From: Chitinophaga sp. MM2321
GTDB taxonomy: Bacteria > Bacteroidota > Bacteroidia > Chitinophagales > Chitinophagaceae
Direction: 5' to 3'
Length of the DNA stretch: 64,000 nt
Assembly (NCBI RefSeq): GCF_964033635.1
Contig: NZ_OZ035533.1
Coordinates: 4,774,001 to 4,838,000 of the forward strand
Numbering within the stretch: position 1 is the first letter of the stretch; each line of letters opens with the position of its first letter. The notes under the pieces were generated by a model, which did not search any database, was not told the origin of the DNA, and saw nothing but the letters and a program-made list of their open reading frames with translations. Positions 43,613 through 51,787 of this stretch are shown here, piece by piece. The position numbers and the translations under genes are program-made.

Positions 43613-44341
43613 TTATGTATAGAGGCCTCCATTGATATTCAGTACTTCGCCTGTTATATATCCTGCTGCGCCGGATGCAAGGAATGCAACCGCTTCTGCT
43701 ACCTCTTCCGGTGTGCCGAAACGATTCATGGGTACCTGCGCCGCCAGTTCTTTTTCATTTAGTTCGGCCGTCATATCTGTTCTGATAAAGCCGGGTGCAA
43801 CGGCATTTACGGTAACGCCTCTTTTGGCTACTTCCTGTGCCAGTGCTTTGGTAGCGCCAATTAAACCCGCTTTTGCCGCAGAGTAATTGGTTTGGCCCGG
43901 TAACCCTTTGATACCAGACAAAGATACCATGTTGATGATCCGTCCGTGACGTTTCAGCAACATATTATTCAGTACCTGTTTGGTAACATTATAAAATCCG
44001 TTCAAACTGATGTTCAGTACATTATTCCATTGATCAGCTGTCATCCAGAATAACAGGGAATCTTCCCGGATACCGGCATTATTCACGAGTACTTCTACCT
44101 GGTGTTCTTTGTTATTTTCTATCCATCCACCCAATACCTGCTGCACTTCAGCGGCATCACCTACATTGAATGGCAGTAGTTCCCCGGTACTTCCTTTGGC
44201 CTTCACCGCCTCCAGGGTTTCCTGCGCAGCAGCTTCATTGCCTTTATAATTGATCAGGACATGATATCCCAGTTCAGCCATTTTTATGCACACTGCTCTT
44301 CCTATGCCGCGGGAACCGCCTGTTATTAAGGCACATTTCAT
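43613..44341 (-). CDS. fabG: 3-oxoacyl-ACP reductase (FabG-type short-chain dehydrogenase)
   Basis: A 242-residue NAD(P)H-dependent reductase. CALITGGSRGIGRAVCIKMA is the TGxxxGIG cofactor motif, VEVLVNNAGIREDSLL holds NNAG, the catalytic Ser is in INMVSLSGIKG, and Tyr/Lys in NYSAAKAGLIGATKAL. VAPGFIRTDMTAEL and the C-terminal YITGEVLNINGGLYT are standard FabG features. It reduces 3-oxoacyl-ACP to 3-hydroxyacyl-ACP, here during polyene assembly. Position between the ammonia-lyase and ketosynthase genes marks it as a pathway-dedicated copy (ApeQ-like), though a shared role in fatty-acid synthesis is possible. Confidence 0.92.
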   Translation of the reverse strand: MKCALITGGSRGIGRAVCIKMAELGYHVLINYKGNEAAAQETLEAVKAKGSTGELLPFNVGDAAEVQQVLGGWIENNKEHQVEVLVNNAGIREDSLLFWMTADQWNNVLNISLNGFYNVTKQVLNNMLLKRHGRIINMVSLSGIKGLPGQTNYSAAKAGLIGATKALAQEVAKRGVTVNAVAPGFIRTDMTAELNEKELAAQVPMNRFGTPEEVAEAVAFLASGAAGYITGEVLNINGGLYT

Positions 44342-44472
44342 GAGAATTAAAAATTATGTATTGCGAATTACGGCTAACAATTTTTGCATACCGCTTATTG
44401 AATGATCATTCAGATCTTGTCTTTAGCGGAGCTATTCCCTTAAAACAAAACAAAAAATGAATACAGGAAAAA

Positions 44473-46011
44473 TCAATACATCTTCACCGGTTCATTATTC
44501 AACAGGTACTCCTTAATCTTCCGGAGATCCTTATACATGGGACTGTCCTCAATAAATTTAGGAAAAATTGCTCTTACTTCCCCGTATATCTTATGGGAAA
44601 AAGCAGCCAGCCTGTCCTGGCAATGGAGGTAATCCACTGCCTGTAATACGGTCATCATCTGAATGGCCAGTACTTCAAAAGTGTTTTCGATCACTTTGTT
44701 GGTCATCAGTGCTGCGTTGCAACCCATGCTCACAATATCCTGGTTATCATTGTTGTTGGGAATGCTGTGTACATACATCGGGAACGACAGTGTCTGGTTT
44801 TCCGCCACTGTAGAAGTAGCGGTGAACTGCACGCCCTGCATACCGAAGTTGAAGCCCAGTTTGCCCAGGTTCATGAACGGCGGGAATTTATGATTGAGCT
44901 TATCGTTCAGCAGGTAATTCAGCTGCCGTTCGGAGAGCATGGATACTTTGGTGATGGCAATCTTCAGTTTGTCCATTTCCAGTGAAACGTAGTCGCCGTG
45001 GAAGTTACCGCCATGGAATACATTTTCCAGGTGGTGATCTACTACGGGGTTATCGCTCACAGAATTCAGTTCCTGTACTACCAGCTTCTCTGCCTGTACA
45101 AGCGTATCGTATACGGGGCCGAGGATCTGCGGTACACAGCGCAGGGAGTAATATTCCTGTACTTTATCTTTAAATATTTCTTCTTCCAGTTCTTTATAAA
45201 GGTGCTCGGGGCGGTGGCGGACCATTTTGCTACCCTGCAATATGCCACGCATTTTGGCGGCTACTGCGTTCTGTCCTTCATGCATTTTCACTGCATTGAG
45301 TTCAGCAGACAGGTGGTCGTCAAATGCTTCCACTATTTCATTGATCATGGCGGAGAGGGTCACAGACCATCCCAGGAGCTTTTTGGCTTCTATGAGGTTT
45401 ACCAACCCTACGCCGGTCATGGCGGATGTACCGTTAATGATGGCCAGTCCTTCCCGCACATGAATGTTGATGGGCTTAAGTCCCAGGCGGGCAAATACTT
45501 CTGCCGCAGGCTGTATTTTATCTTCATACCACACCTCTCCTTCGCCGATCAGTACCAGTGCCAGGTGAGCCAGTTGTACCAGGTCGCCGCTGGCGCCAAC
45601 GCCACCATGTTCAAACACGCATGGATATACGTTTTTATTGATCAGGTCTTTCAGGAGGTGTACCACTTCCGGATGAATACCGGAATGCGCCTGCATAAAG
45701 CTGCTCAAACGCGCTATCATAAGGCTCTTGGTGAGTACCGGCGACAGACACTTCCCCGCACCGGAGCTGTGGCTGCGGATCAGGTTGTACTGTAGCTGTA
45801 AGGTGTCACTATCGCTGATCCGGTATTGTGCCATCGGCCCAAAACCCGTATTGATACCGTAGATCAGCTTTTTCGCCGAAAACTTTTTAAGAAATAGAAA
45901 GCTAGCTTCCACTTGTTGTAAAGCCGCTGTTTCCAATACCAGCTCTTCTCCGCCGAAGAGAATCCTGTACACTTCGTCCAGCGTCAGCGACTTACTTCCT
46001 AATTCGACCAT
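44473..46011 (-). CDS. Tyrosine ammonia-lyase (HAL/PAL/TAL family)
   Basis: A 512-residue aromatic amino-acid lyase. Ala140-Ser141-Gly142 in HGGVGASGDLVQLAHLALVL form the MIO prosthetic group; Tyr51 is in IYGINTGFGPMAQYR. The substrate-selectivity site reads LIRSHSSG, with His81 where tyrosine-specific enzymes have His. The sequence closely follows what I recall of the Flavobacterium johnsoniae tyrosine ammonia-lyase (FGPMAQYRI, HGGNFHGDYVSLEMDKLKI, HSIPNNNDNQDIVSMG). It would turn L-tyrosine into 4-coumarate and ammonia, giving the aryl starter of the pigment. It is the first gene of the cluster and has the best promoter match in the window (46053-46083), with a palindrome across the -33 box. 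Confidence 0.9.
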   Translation of the reverse strand: MVELGSKSLTLDEVYRILFGGEELVLETAALQQVEASFLFLKKFSAKKLIYGINTGFGPMAQYRISDSDTLQLQYNLIRSHSSGAGKCLSPVLTKSLMIARLSSFMQAHSGIHPEVVHLLKDLINKNVYPCVFEHGGVGASGDLVQLAHLALVLIGEGEVWYEDKIQPAAEVFARLGLKPINIHVREGLAIINGTSAMTGVGLVNLIEAKKLLGWSVTLSAMINEIVEAFDDHLSAELNAVKMHEGQNAVAAKMRGILQGSKMVRHRPEHLYKELEEEIFKDKVQEYYSLRCVPQILGPVYDTLVQAEKLVVQELNSVSDNPVVDHHLENVFHGGNFHGDYVSLEMDKLKIAITKVSMLSERQLNYLLNDKLNHKFPPFMNLGKLGFNFGMQGVQFTATSTVAENQTLSFPMYVHSIPNNNDNQDIVSMGCNAALMTNKVIENTFEVLAIQMMTVLQAVDYLHCQDRLAAFSHKIYGEVRAIFPKFIEDSPMYKDLRKIKEYLLNNEPVKMY

Positions 46012-46052
46012 CTTATATTAAATTAAAATATTTATCTATGTAAAAAAGTGCT

Positions 46053-46094
46053 CAAAAATAGTACAAAGCTGGCTTTATTCAAATAAATCCAGCT
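46053..46094 (-). promoter_or_regulatory. Promoter of the pigment operon with palindromic operator candidate
   Basis: On the minus strand TTTG (46083-46080), a 19-nt spacer and TATTTTTG (46060-46053) match the Bacteroidota TTTG-N19-TAnnTTTG promoter exactly, 41 nt before the ammonia-lyase ATG. A 28-bp near-palindrome (arms 46067-46079 and 46082-46094, AGCTGGCTTTATT against AATAAATCCAGCT, one mismatch) is centred on the -33 box, a natural place for a repressor to block the promoter. Confidence 0.65.
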
Positions 46095-46157
46095 GACCAT
46101 TTATGAATTACGGGTAATTACGTATGCGGTTTATACCTGATTACCGGGAGAAAACCC

Positions 46158-47450
46158 TTATTCCTCCTCTGTGGATACGGCGGGAGGTGTAACCAGTACT
46201 TTGTCAATACGGTGAGCATCCATGTCCACTATTTCGAACTCGAAGCCGCGCCAGGTAAACTTTTCGCCTGTTTTCGGGATATGTTCAAGGTTGTGCAGGA
46301 TAAATCCGGCCAGCGTATCAAAGTCCTGATCAAATTCTGCCATCCAGTCTTCCTTATCAAATTCTGCCAGAAAATCGTAAAACGGCACCTGCGCATCCAC
46401 CAGGTAGGAACCATCTTCTCTCAACACCATTTCATAATCATCGCTCTCCCCTGTTTCCGGCATATCACCTACAATCGCTTCCAGGATATCATTGAGCGTG
46501 ATCATGCCCAGGAATGTACCATACTCGTCTACGATGAAGGCGGCATGGCTATGTGTTTCCTTAAACTTTTCGAGTACCTGGTAGGCAGTATTATTTTCCG
46601 GCACAAACAGCGGTTTCTTCATGATCTGTGTCAGGGGCAGGCTTTTACCGGCCACCACGTACAGGTCTTTGATAGAAATAATGCCTTTGATGCTGTCTAT
46701 CTGTCCTTCACATACGGGATATACCGAATGCAGGCTGCTGTGAATTTTTTGCTGATAATCACTGGAAGACTCAGTAATGTCGAGCCAGGTAATATCATTG
46801 CGGTAGGTCATGAGCGACGTAATGTTCCTGTCTCCCAGGTGAAATACACGTTCGATGATCTCCTGTTCTGTTTCCTCGATGGCACCGGAACTGGTGCCTT
46901 CACTGATAATTGCTTTGATCTCTTCTTCTGTCACCTGCGTATCTTTTGGTTGCAGGTTGAATAATTTTATCAGGACATTGCTGGAGGCGGTCAACAACCA
47001 GATGAAGGGAAACGTAAGCCAGGATAACGCCTGCATGGGCTTTGACATGGCCTTCGCAATGGTTTCCGGCTTGGCCAGCCCAATACGTTTGGGTACCAGT
47101 TCGCCCAGTACCATAGAGAAATAAGTGATCACCACCACGATAATCGTAGTAGCAACGGCACTGCCATAAGGCTGTAATACAGGAAAGGTATTGACCCAGG
47201 CCAATACATCTGTTTTGATGTTTTCGCCGGAGTAGATACCCGTTAATATCCCGATAAGGGTGATACCGATTTGCACGGTAGAAAGAAAAGTGTCTGGATT
47301 ATTTGCCAGCTTTAATGCTGCTTTCGCTTTTTCATCCCCTTTATTGGCCAGGTATTCCAGGCGGCTTTTACGCGCCGACACCATAGCTATTTCCGACATA
47401 GAGAATATGCCGTTTAATAAAATAAGGATGAGGATAATGACGACTTCCAT
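46158..47450 (-). CDS. CNNM/CorC-type membrane protein with CBS domains (hemolysin family)
   Basis: A 430-residue integral membrane protein. Residues ~1-190 are a DUF21/CNNM transmembrane domain (ILILLNGIFSMSEIAMVSAR, FSMVLGELVPKRIGLAKPE). Two CBS domains follow at about 205-335 (RNITSLMTYRNDITWLDITE, AAFIVDEYGTFLGMITLNDI), then a CorC_HlyC domain at about 345-425 (LVDAQVPFYDFLAEFD, FTWRGFEFEIVDMDAHRID). Members are linked to Mg2+ or other divalent-cation efflux. It is followed in the same direction by the pigment operon after 146 bp. The older name hemolysin does not imply a toxin here. Confidence 0.92.
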   Translation of the reverse strand: MEVVIILILILLNGIFSMSEIAMVSARKSRLEYLANKGDEKAKAALKLANNPDTFLSTVQIGITLIGILTGIYSGENIKTDVLAWVNTFPVLQPYGSAVATTIIVVVITYFSMVLGELVPKRIGLAKPETIAKAMSKPMQALSWLTFPFIWLLTASSNVLIKLFNLQPKDTQVTEEEIKAIISEGTSSGAIEETEQEIIERVFHLGDRNITSLMTYRNDITWLDITESSSDYQQKIHSSLHSVYPVCEGQIDSIKGIISIKDLYVVAGKSLPLTQIMKKPLFVPENNTAYQVLEKFKETHSHAAFIVDEYGTFLGMITLNDILEAIVGDMPETGESDDYEMVLREDGSYLVDAQVPFYDFLAEFDKEDWMAEFDQDFDTLAGFILHNLEHIPKTGEKFTWRGFEFEIVDMDAHRIDKVLVTPPAVSTEEE

Positions 47451-47474
47451 GATTTAAAGTCTAAAAATAAAAAA

Positions 47475-48206
47475 TTATTCAAATATAAGGGTAAGAAAAG
47501 CCAAAAGCAGCCCCGCTGCAATTGCCATAATTTTACGCCCGCTTAGTTCGTGATGTTTTGTTCCGCTTTCATAGAAAATAGTGGTGGAGATGTGCAGGAA
47601 TGCGCCTATCACCAGTGCTACTACAAACAGCAGGTAGTGGGAAACGATTTCGAAACGATCACCCATCCATCCCGCCAGTATAGCTGCCAGCGGTGTTACA
47701 ACCGCAAATAGCAGTAATATGCGCCACAGTTCCGCTCTTTTCTTATGTGCGTGCATCATTACGGTGATGAGCGTTAATGCCTCCGGTATTTTGTGTGCCG
47801 CAACGCCCAGCATTAAAGAAGGCAGCGCAGATTGATCTTCATAATGAAACCCAAGCGGGATACCCTCCATGAAAGCATGGATGGAAAGCCCCAGCAGCAG
47901 CGGTGTTACTGCAATATGATGATGATTTTCACCGGGTATATGTGTATGCCCGTGTTCCATTCCGTGCGACAACTGTTGCAGGAAAACCTGCAGGAAGAAA
48001 CCAAGCACGACATAAATCCCGGCTGCATGTCCCAGTTCATGATACACTTCCGGCAGGAGGTGCATAATGGTTACGCCAAAAAGGAAGGCGCCTGTGAAGG
48101 CCAGCAGGTAAATGGAAAAATTAGCGTGAATACGCTTCACTGTCATGGGAATCACCCCTCCGGCAAGCGTAGCCACCAGTATTAGTATCAGATAGTTCCA
48201 GTTCAT
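47475..48206 (-). CDS. ZIP-family divalent metal transporter
   Basis: A 243-residue membrane protein with about eight hydrophobic segments. A His-rich cytoplasmic loop (HGMEHGHTHIPGENHHH, about 80-97) and the two conserved metal-site helices (LLLGLSIHAFMEGIPLGFHY and GVAAHKIPEALTLITVMMHA) identify it as a ZIP/ZupT-like carrier, typically for Zn2+ or Fe2+ uptake. It overlaps the PAP2 gene upstream by 4 bp and precedes the CNNM gene by 24 bp, so the metal transport genes form part of one minus-strand run (49527 to 46158). Confidence 0.9.
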   Translation of the reverse strand: MNWNYLILILVATLAGGVIPMTVKRIHANFSIYLLAFTGAFLFGVTIMHLLPEVYHELGHAAGIYVVLGFFLQVFLQQLSHGMEHGHTHIPGENHHHIAVTPLLLGLSIHAFMEGIPLGFHYEDQSALPSLMLGVAAHKIPEALTLITVMMHAHKKRAELWRILLLFAVVTPLAAILAGWMGDRFEIVSHYLLFVVALVIGAFLHISTTIFYESGTKHHELSGRKIMAIAAGLLLAFLTLIFE

Positions 48207-48781
48207 GATGTAAGTTCAGGTTCCAGTCTTATGCGGCGTTGAAAGAAACTACCGCTCAGCAACCCGATTAAAATGCCCAGCACCGCACCACCCGTTACAT
48301 CCAGTGGATAATGTACACCTACGTAGACCTGTGCATAGCAGATAACGGCTGCCCATGCAAAAAACAACCAGGTGTAACGGCCAAAAGCTGATTTTAAAGT
48401 TAAGAAACAAAATGTAGCCAGCGCAAAATGATTAGCAGCATGATTAGATGTAAAGCTGCCGCTCATAGGACAATAAGACACCAGCACCCTCGTATAATGG
48501 GATACAACAGGGTCGCGGCAGGGTCTTATCCTGCCAAAAGCCGATTTGATGTAAAGACTGCTCTGATCGGCCAAACCGAAGCAGAGCAAAAAGAACATGA
48601 TCCAGAATAAACCTTTCCAGCCGTAATTAATGGTAACAAATAAGCCCAGGAAAAGGTACAGGGGCGCCCACACGTAAGGCTCCCGCAAAAAAGGCATAAT
48701 AACGTCCAGCGCGGCATTGTGCCACTGTCCGTTGATATGAAAGAATAACCTTAGATCGCCTTTAAGAATATTTTCAAGCAT
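48203..48781 (-). CDS. PAP2-family membrane phosphatase
   Basis: A 192-residue integral membrane phosphatase. The three PAP2 motifs are present: KSAFGRIRPCRDP (KX6RP), GSFTSNHAANHFALA (a variant PSGH motif with Ser and His) and YVGVHYPLDVTGGAVLG (SRX5HX3D type, His and Asp). Substrates in this family are undecaprenyl pyrophosphate or phosphatidic-acid-like lipids. It overlaps the ZIP gene by 4 bp and the methyltransferase gene ends 2 bp before it, so these are co-transcribed. The exact lipid substrate is not clear. Confidence 0.88.
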   Translation of the reverse strand: MLENILKGDLRLFFHINGQWHNAALDVIMPFLREPYVWAPLYLFLGLFVTINYGWKGLFWIMFFLLCFGLADQSSLYIKSAFGRIRPCRDPVVSHYTRVLVSYCPMSGSFTSNHAANHFALATFCFLTLKSAFGRYTWLFFAWAAVICYAQVYVGVHYPLDVTGGAVLGILIGLLSGSFFQRRIRLEPELTS

Positions 48782-48783
48782 GC

Positions 48784-49527
48784 CTATGATTTTGTAGCGA
48801 TGATAATCAGTCGTGGTGAACGTTGTTCATCATAACTGTTAAAGTGATAATCGCCGAATATTTCTGTTATGATCAGCCCCTGCTTTGCAAACATCTTCTC
48901 AAAATCTTCTCTCACAAAAGCATTTACACTTTCTGTAAATGTTGCACGGCGCATTTTCTCCTTATCGAGAATATTGATCTCTTTAATGAATTTTTTATTG
49001 ATGTATTGCCGGTGGATATCAAACACCACCTGGTCTTTTTCCTTTACTTCATCCACTACGAGGTGGGCAGCTACATAATTACTGTTGAGGTAATCCAGTA
49101 CCAGCCTGCCTCCCGGCTTTAATGCGTTTTTGAGGGTACGCAGGGCGTTGTCATTATCCCGCTGGGATTCAAAATATCCGAAGCTGGTAAAAAAATTCAG
49201 TACAACATCAAAATAATTTACGCGGAATGGCAACCGCATATCATGCTGAAAAAAGCTGAGGTGCGCATTTTCCATTTTTTTTGCCACGTTGATGCTTTCT
49301 ATGGAAAGATCAATACCGGTTACATCGTAGCCTTTATCTGCCAGGTATTTGGCATGACGGCCTTTTCCACAGGCCACATCCAGCATCTCCGCATCCTTCG
49401 GCGGGTGCAGATAGGCCAGCAGCTTGTCAATAAAAGCAGCAGCCTCCCGTTCATCACGGTTATTATACAATAAGTGATAGTAAGGAGAATTAAACCAATC
49501 TTCAAACCAGCGTTTATCAATTTCCAT
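48784..49527 (-). CDS. Class I SAM-dependent methyltransferase
   Basis: A 247-residue methyltransferase. Motif I is AEMLDVACGKGRHAKYLADK, followed by GYDVTGIDLSIESI and FDVVLNFFTSFGYFESQRDN; LKPGGRLVLDYLNSNYV is the post-motif strand. This is the small-molecule type (Methyltransf_25-like) with a family-specific N-terminus (WFEDWFNSPYYHLLYNNRDE) that is widespread in Bacteroidota. The substrate is unknown. It lies 2 bp upstream of the PAP2 gene in the same operon. Confidence 0.88.
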   Translation of the reverse strand: MEIDKRWFEDWFNSPYYHLLYNNRDEREAAAFIDKLLAYLHPPKDAEMLDVACGKGRHAKYLADKGYDVTGIDLSIESINVAKKMENAHLSFFQHDMRLPFRVNYFDVVLNFFTSFGYFESQRDNDNALRTLKNALKPGGRLVLDYLNSNYVAAHLVVDEVKEKDQVVFDIHRQYINKKFIKEINILDKEKMRRATFTESVNAFVREDFEKMFAKQGLIITEIFGDYHFNSYDEQRSPRLIIIATKS

Positions 49528-49600
49528 AGTTCATTTCTGCTGTTAGCAGCTGTTTTTCACCAGCCATTCCGTAAATATAATTACTGCATGACGGTCAGTG

Positions 49601-51625
49601 CTAAAGTCCTTTTTTATTATTAAACATCAAATATCGCGTGCTTTCATAGAAGCCGCGTGTTAAGTTATCCAGATTTTTTGCCGTATCCGGCTGTTCATCC
49701 CTGATATTTTTCAGCGGATCGCTTTGCAGGTCATACATCGCCGCCGCATCTGTTTTCATGTTTATTTCATACAGGTAACGGTCGCCCAGTAAAGCATAAT
49801 AAGGCTGCTGGTTACGGATATATGTTATAAACACATATTTATCATTCACCCGGCTACTGTCGAACAGGTTTACGCCCAGGGTATAATTTTTATAGGGCAT
49901 GCCTACCATACCGGCCACCGTAGGATACACATCCAGCAAGCTGCCGGGGCTGTTGATCTGCTGCGCCGCCAGGTGGGCGGGACTATACATAAATGCCGTT
50001 ACGTGTTCTCCGCCGGTAGCCATCTCATATTCTGGCAGTGGCATAAAGCTATACGGATTCAGCACACAATTATGATCGCCAAAGAAAACGAAGATAGTGT
50101 TATCCAGGTAACCGTCTTTGCGGGCCATATCTATGAGGTGACCTACATTATAATCTTCATAGCGCAGGGCATTGAACTGATCTATGGATACGAACCCGGA
50201 CTTTTTGAACTTGTTCATATCAATGTCTTTCTCTGTCAGCTTTTTGAAATCGCCGGCGCCACTGCTGGTGGTGTAAGGCGGATGGTTATCGGCCAGTTGC
50301 AGGAAAGCCACGAAAGGTTGCTGCCGGTCGTTATTGGTTTTGAACAATTCACTGGCTTCGGTGATAAGATCGTAGTCTGAAATGCCCCATACATCTGCTT
50401 TTGCCGACTTGTACATCCCTTCTTCATAAATCCGGACGCCTTCTATATTGTTGGTAAATACTGCGCGGATATTGGCCCAGTTGGTGTTTCCGCCCAACAG
50501 GTACATTTTATCGTATCCTTTGAACTGGTCCAGGATAATGCGCTGATCCAGCATTTTAGGATGACGGCTCGCCGTTTTCACCGCGGTAATATCCGGCAGG
50601 CCGGTGGTTACGCCAAAAACTGTTTTAGCGGTACTGATAGCGGGTACATAAAAGTTTTTAAAGAGCACGCCGCTGTCTGCCAACCGCTGCATATGCGGGG
50701 TAGCCTGCATCGGGTTGTTGTACATACTGGTTACCGCTGCGCCGGTAGATTCCAGCATCACCAGAACTACATTGAGTTTCGGTTTTGCGGTATCGCCAGC
50801 CACGGTGCGTACATAATTCAGGTTGGCGGTATCCAGGCTATCAACTTTGAGGTATTCCGCTATATAAGGGTAATATTTTTTTGTTTTAGCGAGATCAAAA
50901 GTATCTCCTTCCACCGTGAAGTTAGATACGAAATACAGGATGGGATTGAGCCCCAGGCTGGTCACTCCATTATCGCGGGTAAACATGGCCTGGCTCCAGC
51001 GCAGGGGGAAATATGCAAAATTGCCATAGATACCGGCGGCCACCAGGAGTACCAATGCGGTTACATAGCCGGTAAACGGCCAGTTACGGAGGTAAACAGC
51101 CGGTTGCGCCGCAAACTTTTTCCAGGTATATTTTTGAAGCCGGTATATTAAAAACATGAATACCACGATAGCGAGTAAACCGCGTACCACCGGGTAGCTT
51201 TGCCATACCATGCGGGCATTATCGGCGCGCTCGCCTTTAGCCAGGAACCGCAGGATAGAAGGGTCCAGGCGCTGACCGAGGTAATCGTAATGCCCCAGAT
51301 CCAATATATATAATAAGGTAAGTAAGGTAAATACCAGGAAGAGATAGATGGAAATGCTTTTGCGTATAGCCCTGGACGTAAAAAAGCGGTTTCTTACGAT
51401 AACCGCCACCAGTGCAACAGGGATGATGAGGATGAGTGCCAGTCGCATGTCAAACTTCAATCCCAGGTACCATGCTTTAGCAATTGCCCCATTATCAGTA
51501 ACCGTGGTTTTGAAGAAGAACAGGTAAAAAATAACCCTGAACATCACCGTCAGCAAGAAAAGGTAAAGCGTCTGAACAAGCACATAACGAATATACCGGG
51601 GTATATTCTTCCAGGAGTATTGCAT
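49601..51625 (-). CDS. LTA-synthase-family sulfatase-like membrane protein
   Basis: A 674-residue protein. Five membrane helices lie in the first ~230 residues (LYLFLLTVMFRVIFYLFFF, LALILIIPVALVAVIVR and others), followed by an extracytoplasmic alkaline-phosphatase-fold domain. NVVLMLESTGAAVTSMYNNP holds a metal-binding Glu, STAKTVFGVTTGLPD the Thr nucleophile, and IFVFFGDHNCVLNP the metal-binding Asp-His. The upstream in-frame ATG would add 30 codons without a membrane-type start; I use the ATG at 51625 (MQYSWKNIPRYIRY). Gram-negative members transfer phosphoglycerol or phosphoethanolamine-like groups to envelope glycans or lipids. Confidence 0.9.
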   Translation of the reverse strand: MQYSWKNIPRYIRYVLVQTLYLFLLTVMFRVIFYLFFFKTTVTDNGAIAKAWYLGLKFDMRLALILIIPVALVAVIVRNRFFTSRAIRKSISIYLFLVFTLLTLLYILDLGHYDYLGQRLDPSILRFLAKGERADNARMVWQSYPVVRGLLAIVVFMFLIYRLQKYTWKKFAAQPAVYLRNWPFTGYVTALVLLVAAGIYGNFAYFPLRWSQAMFTRDNGVTSLGLNPILYFVSNFTVEGDTFDLAKTKKYYPYIAEYLKVDSLDTANLNYVRTVAGDTAKPKLNVVLVMLESTGAAVTSMYNNPMQATPHMQRLADSGVLFKNFYVPAISTAKTVFGVTTGLPDITAVKTASRHPKMLDQRIILDQFKGYDKMYLLGGNTNWANIRAVFTNNIEGVRIYEEGMYKSAKADVWGISDYDLITEASELFKTNNDRQQPFVAFLQLADNHPPYTTSSGAGDFKKLTEKDIDMNKFKKSGFVSIDQFNALRYEDYNVGHLIDMARKDGYLDNTIFVFFGDHNCVLNPYSFMPLPEYEMATGGEHVTAFMYSPAHLAAQQINSPGSLLDVYPTVAGMVGMPYKNYTLGVNLFDSSRVNDKYVFITYIRNQQPYYALLGDRYLYEINMKTDAAAMYDLQSDPLKNIRDEQPDTAKNLDNLTRGFYESTRYLMFNNKKGL

Positions 51626-51757
51626 GCAACGTATAGCTGTTTTTTTAAAAGCGTAGCTGCAAATATAATGAAAAGTGAGTGGGGAAAAGAGAAAATCAAT
51701 AACCTCCGGCGCCACTCATCCTCTATTCATAATTAGGAAATCTGCACGGGTTTTTTT

Positions 51758-51765
51758 TATATTTG
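51758..51765 (+). promoter_or_regulatory. Promoter -7 box of glmM
   Basis: TATATTTG is a full match to TAnnTTTG, lying 22 nt before the GTG start of glmM and preceded by a T tract. A convincing -33 TTTG is not seen. Confidence 0.5.
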
Positions 51766-51787
51766 CCTTCCTTAAAAATAGAATCTT

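Noticed and set aside
44998..45795. Plus-strand open frame of 265 codons
   Set aside because: Antisense to the tyrosine ammonia-lyase gene whose motifs are complete; the frame has no recognisable domain.
46212..46964. Plus-strand open frame of 250 codons
   Set aside because: Antisense to the CNNM-type gene; residues do not form a known fold and the opposite strand is clearly coding.
46158..47450. Hemolysin toxin
   Set aside because: The domain set (DUF21, two CBS, CorC_HlyC) is that of CNNM/CorC-type divalent-cation proteins; the hemolysin label is historical.
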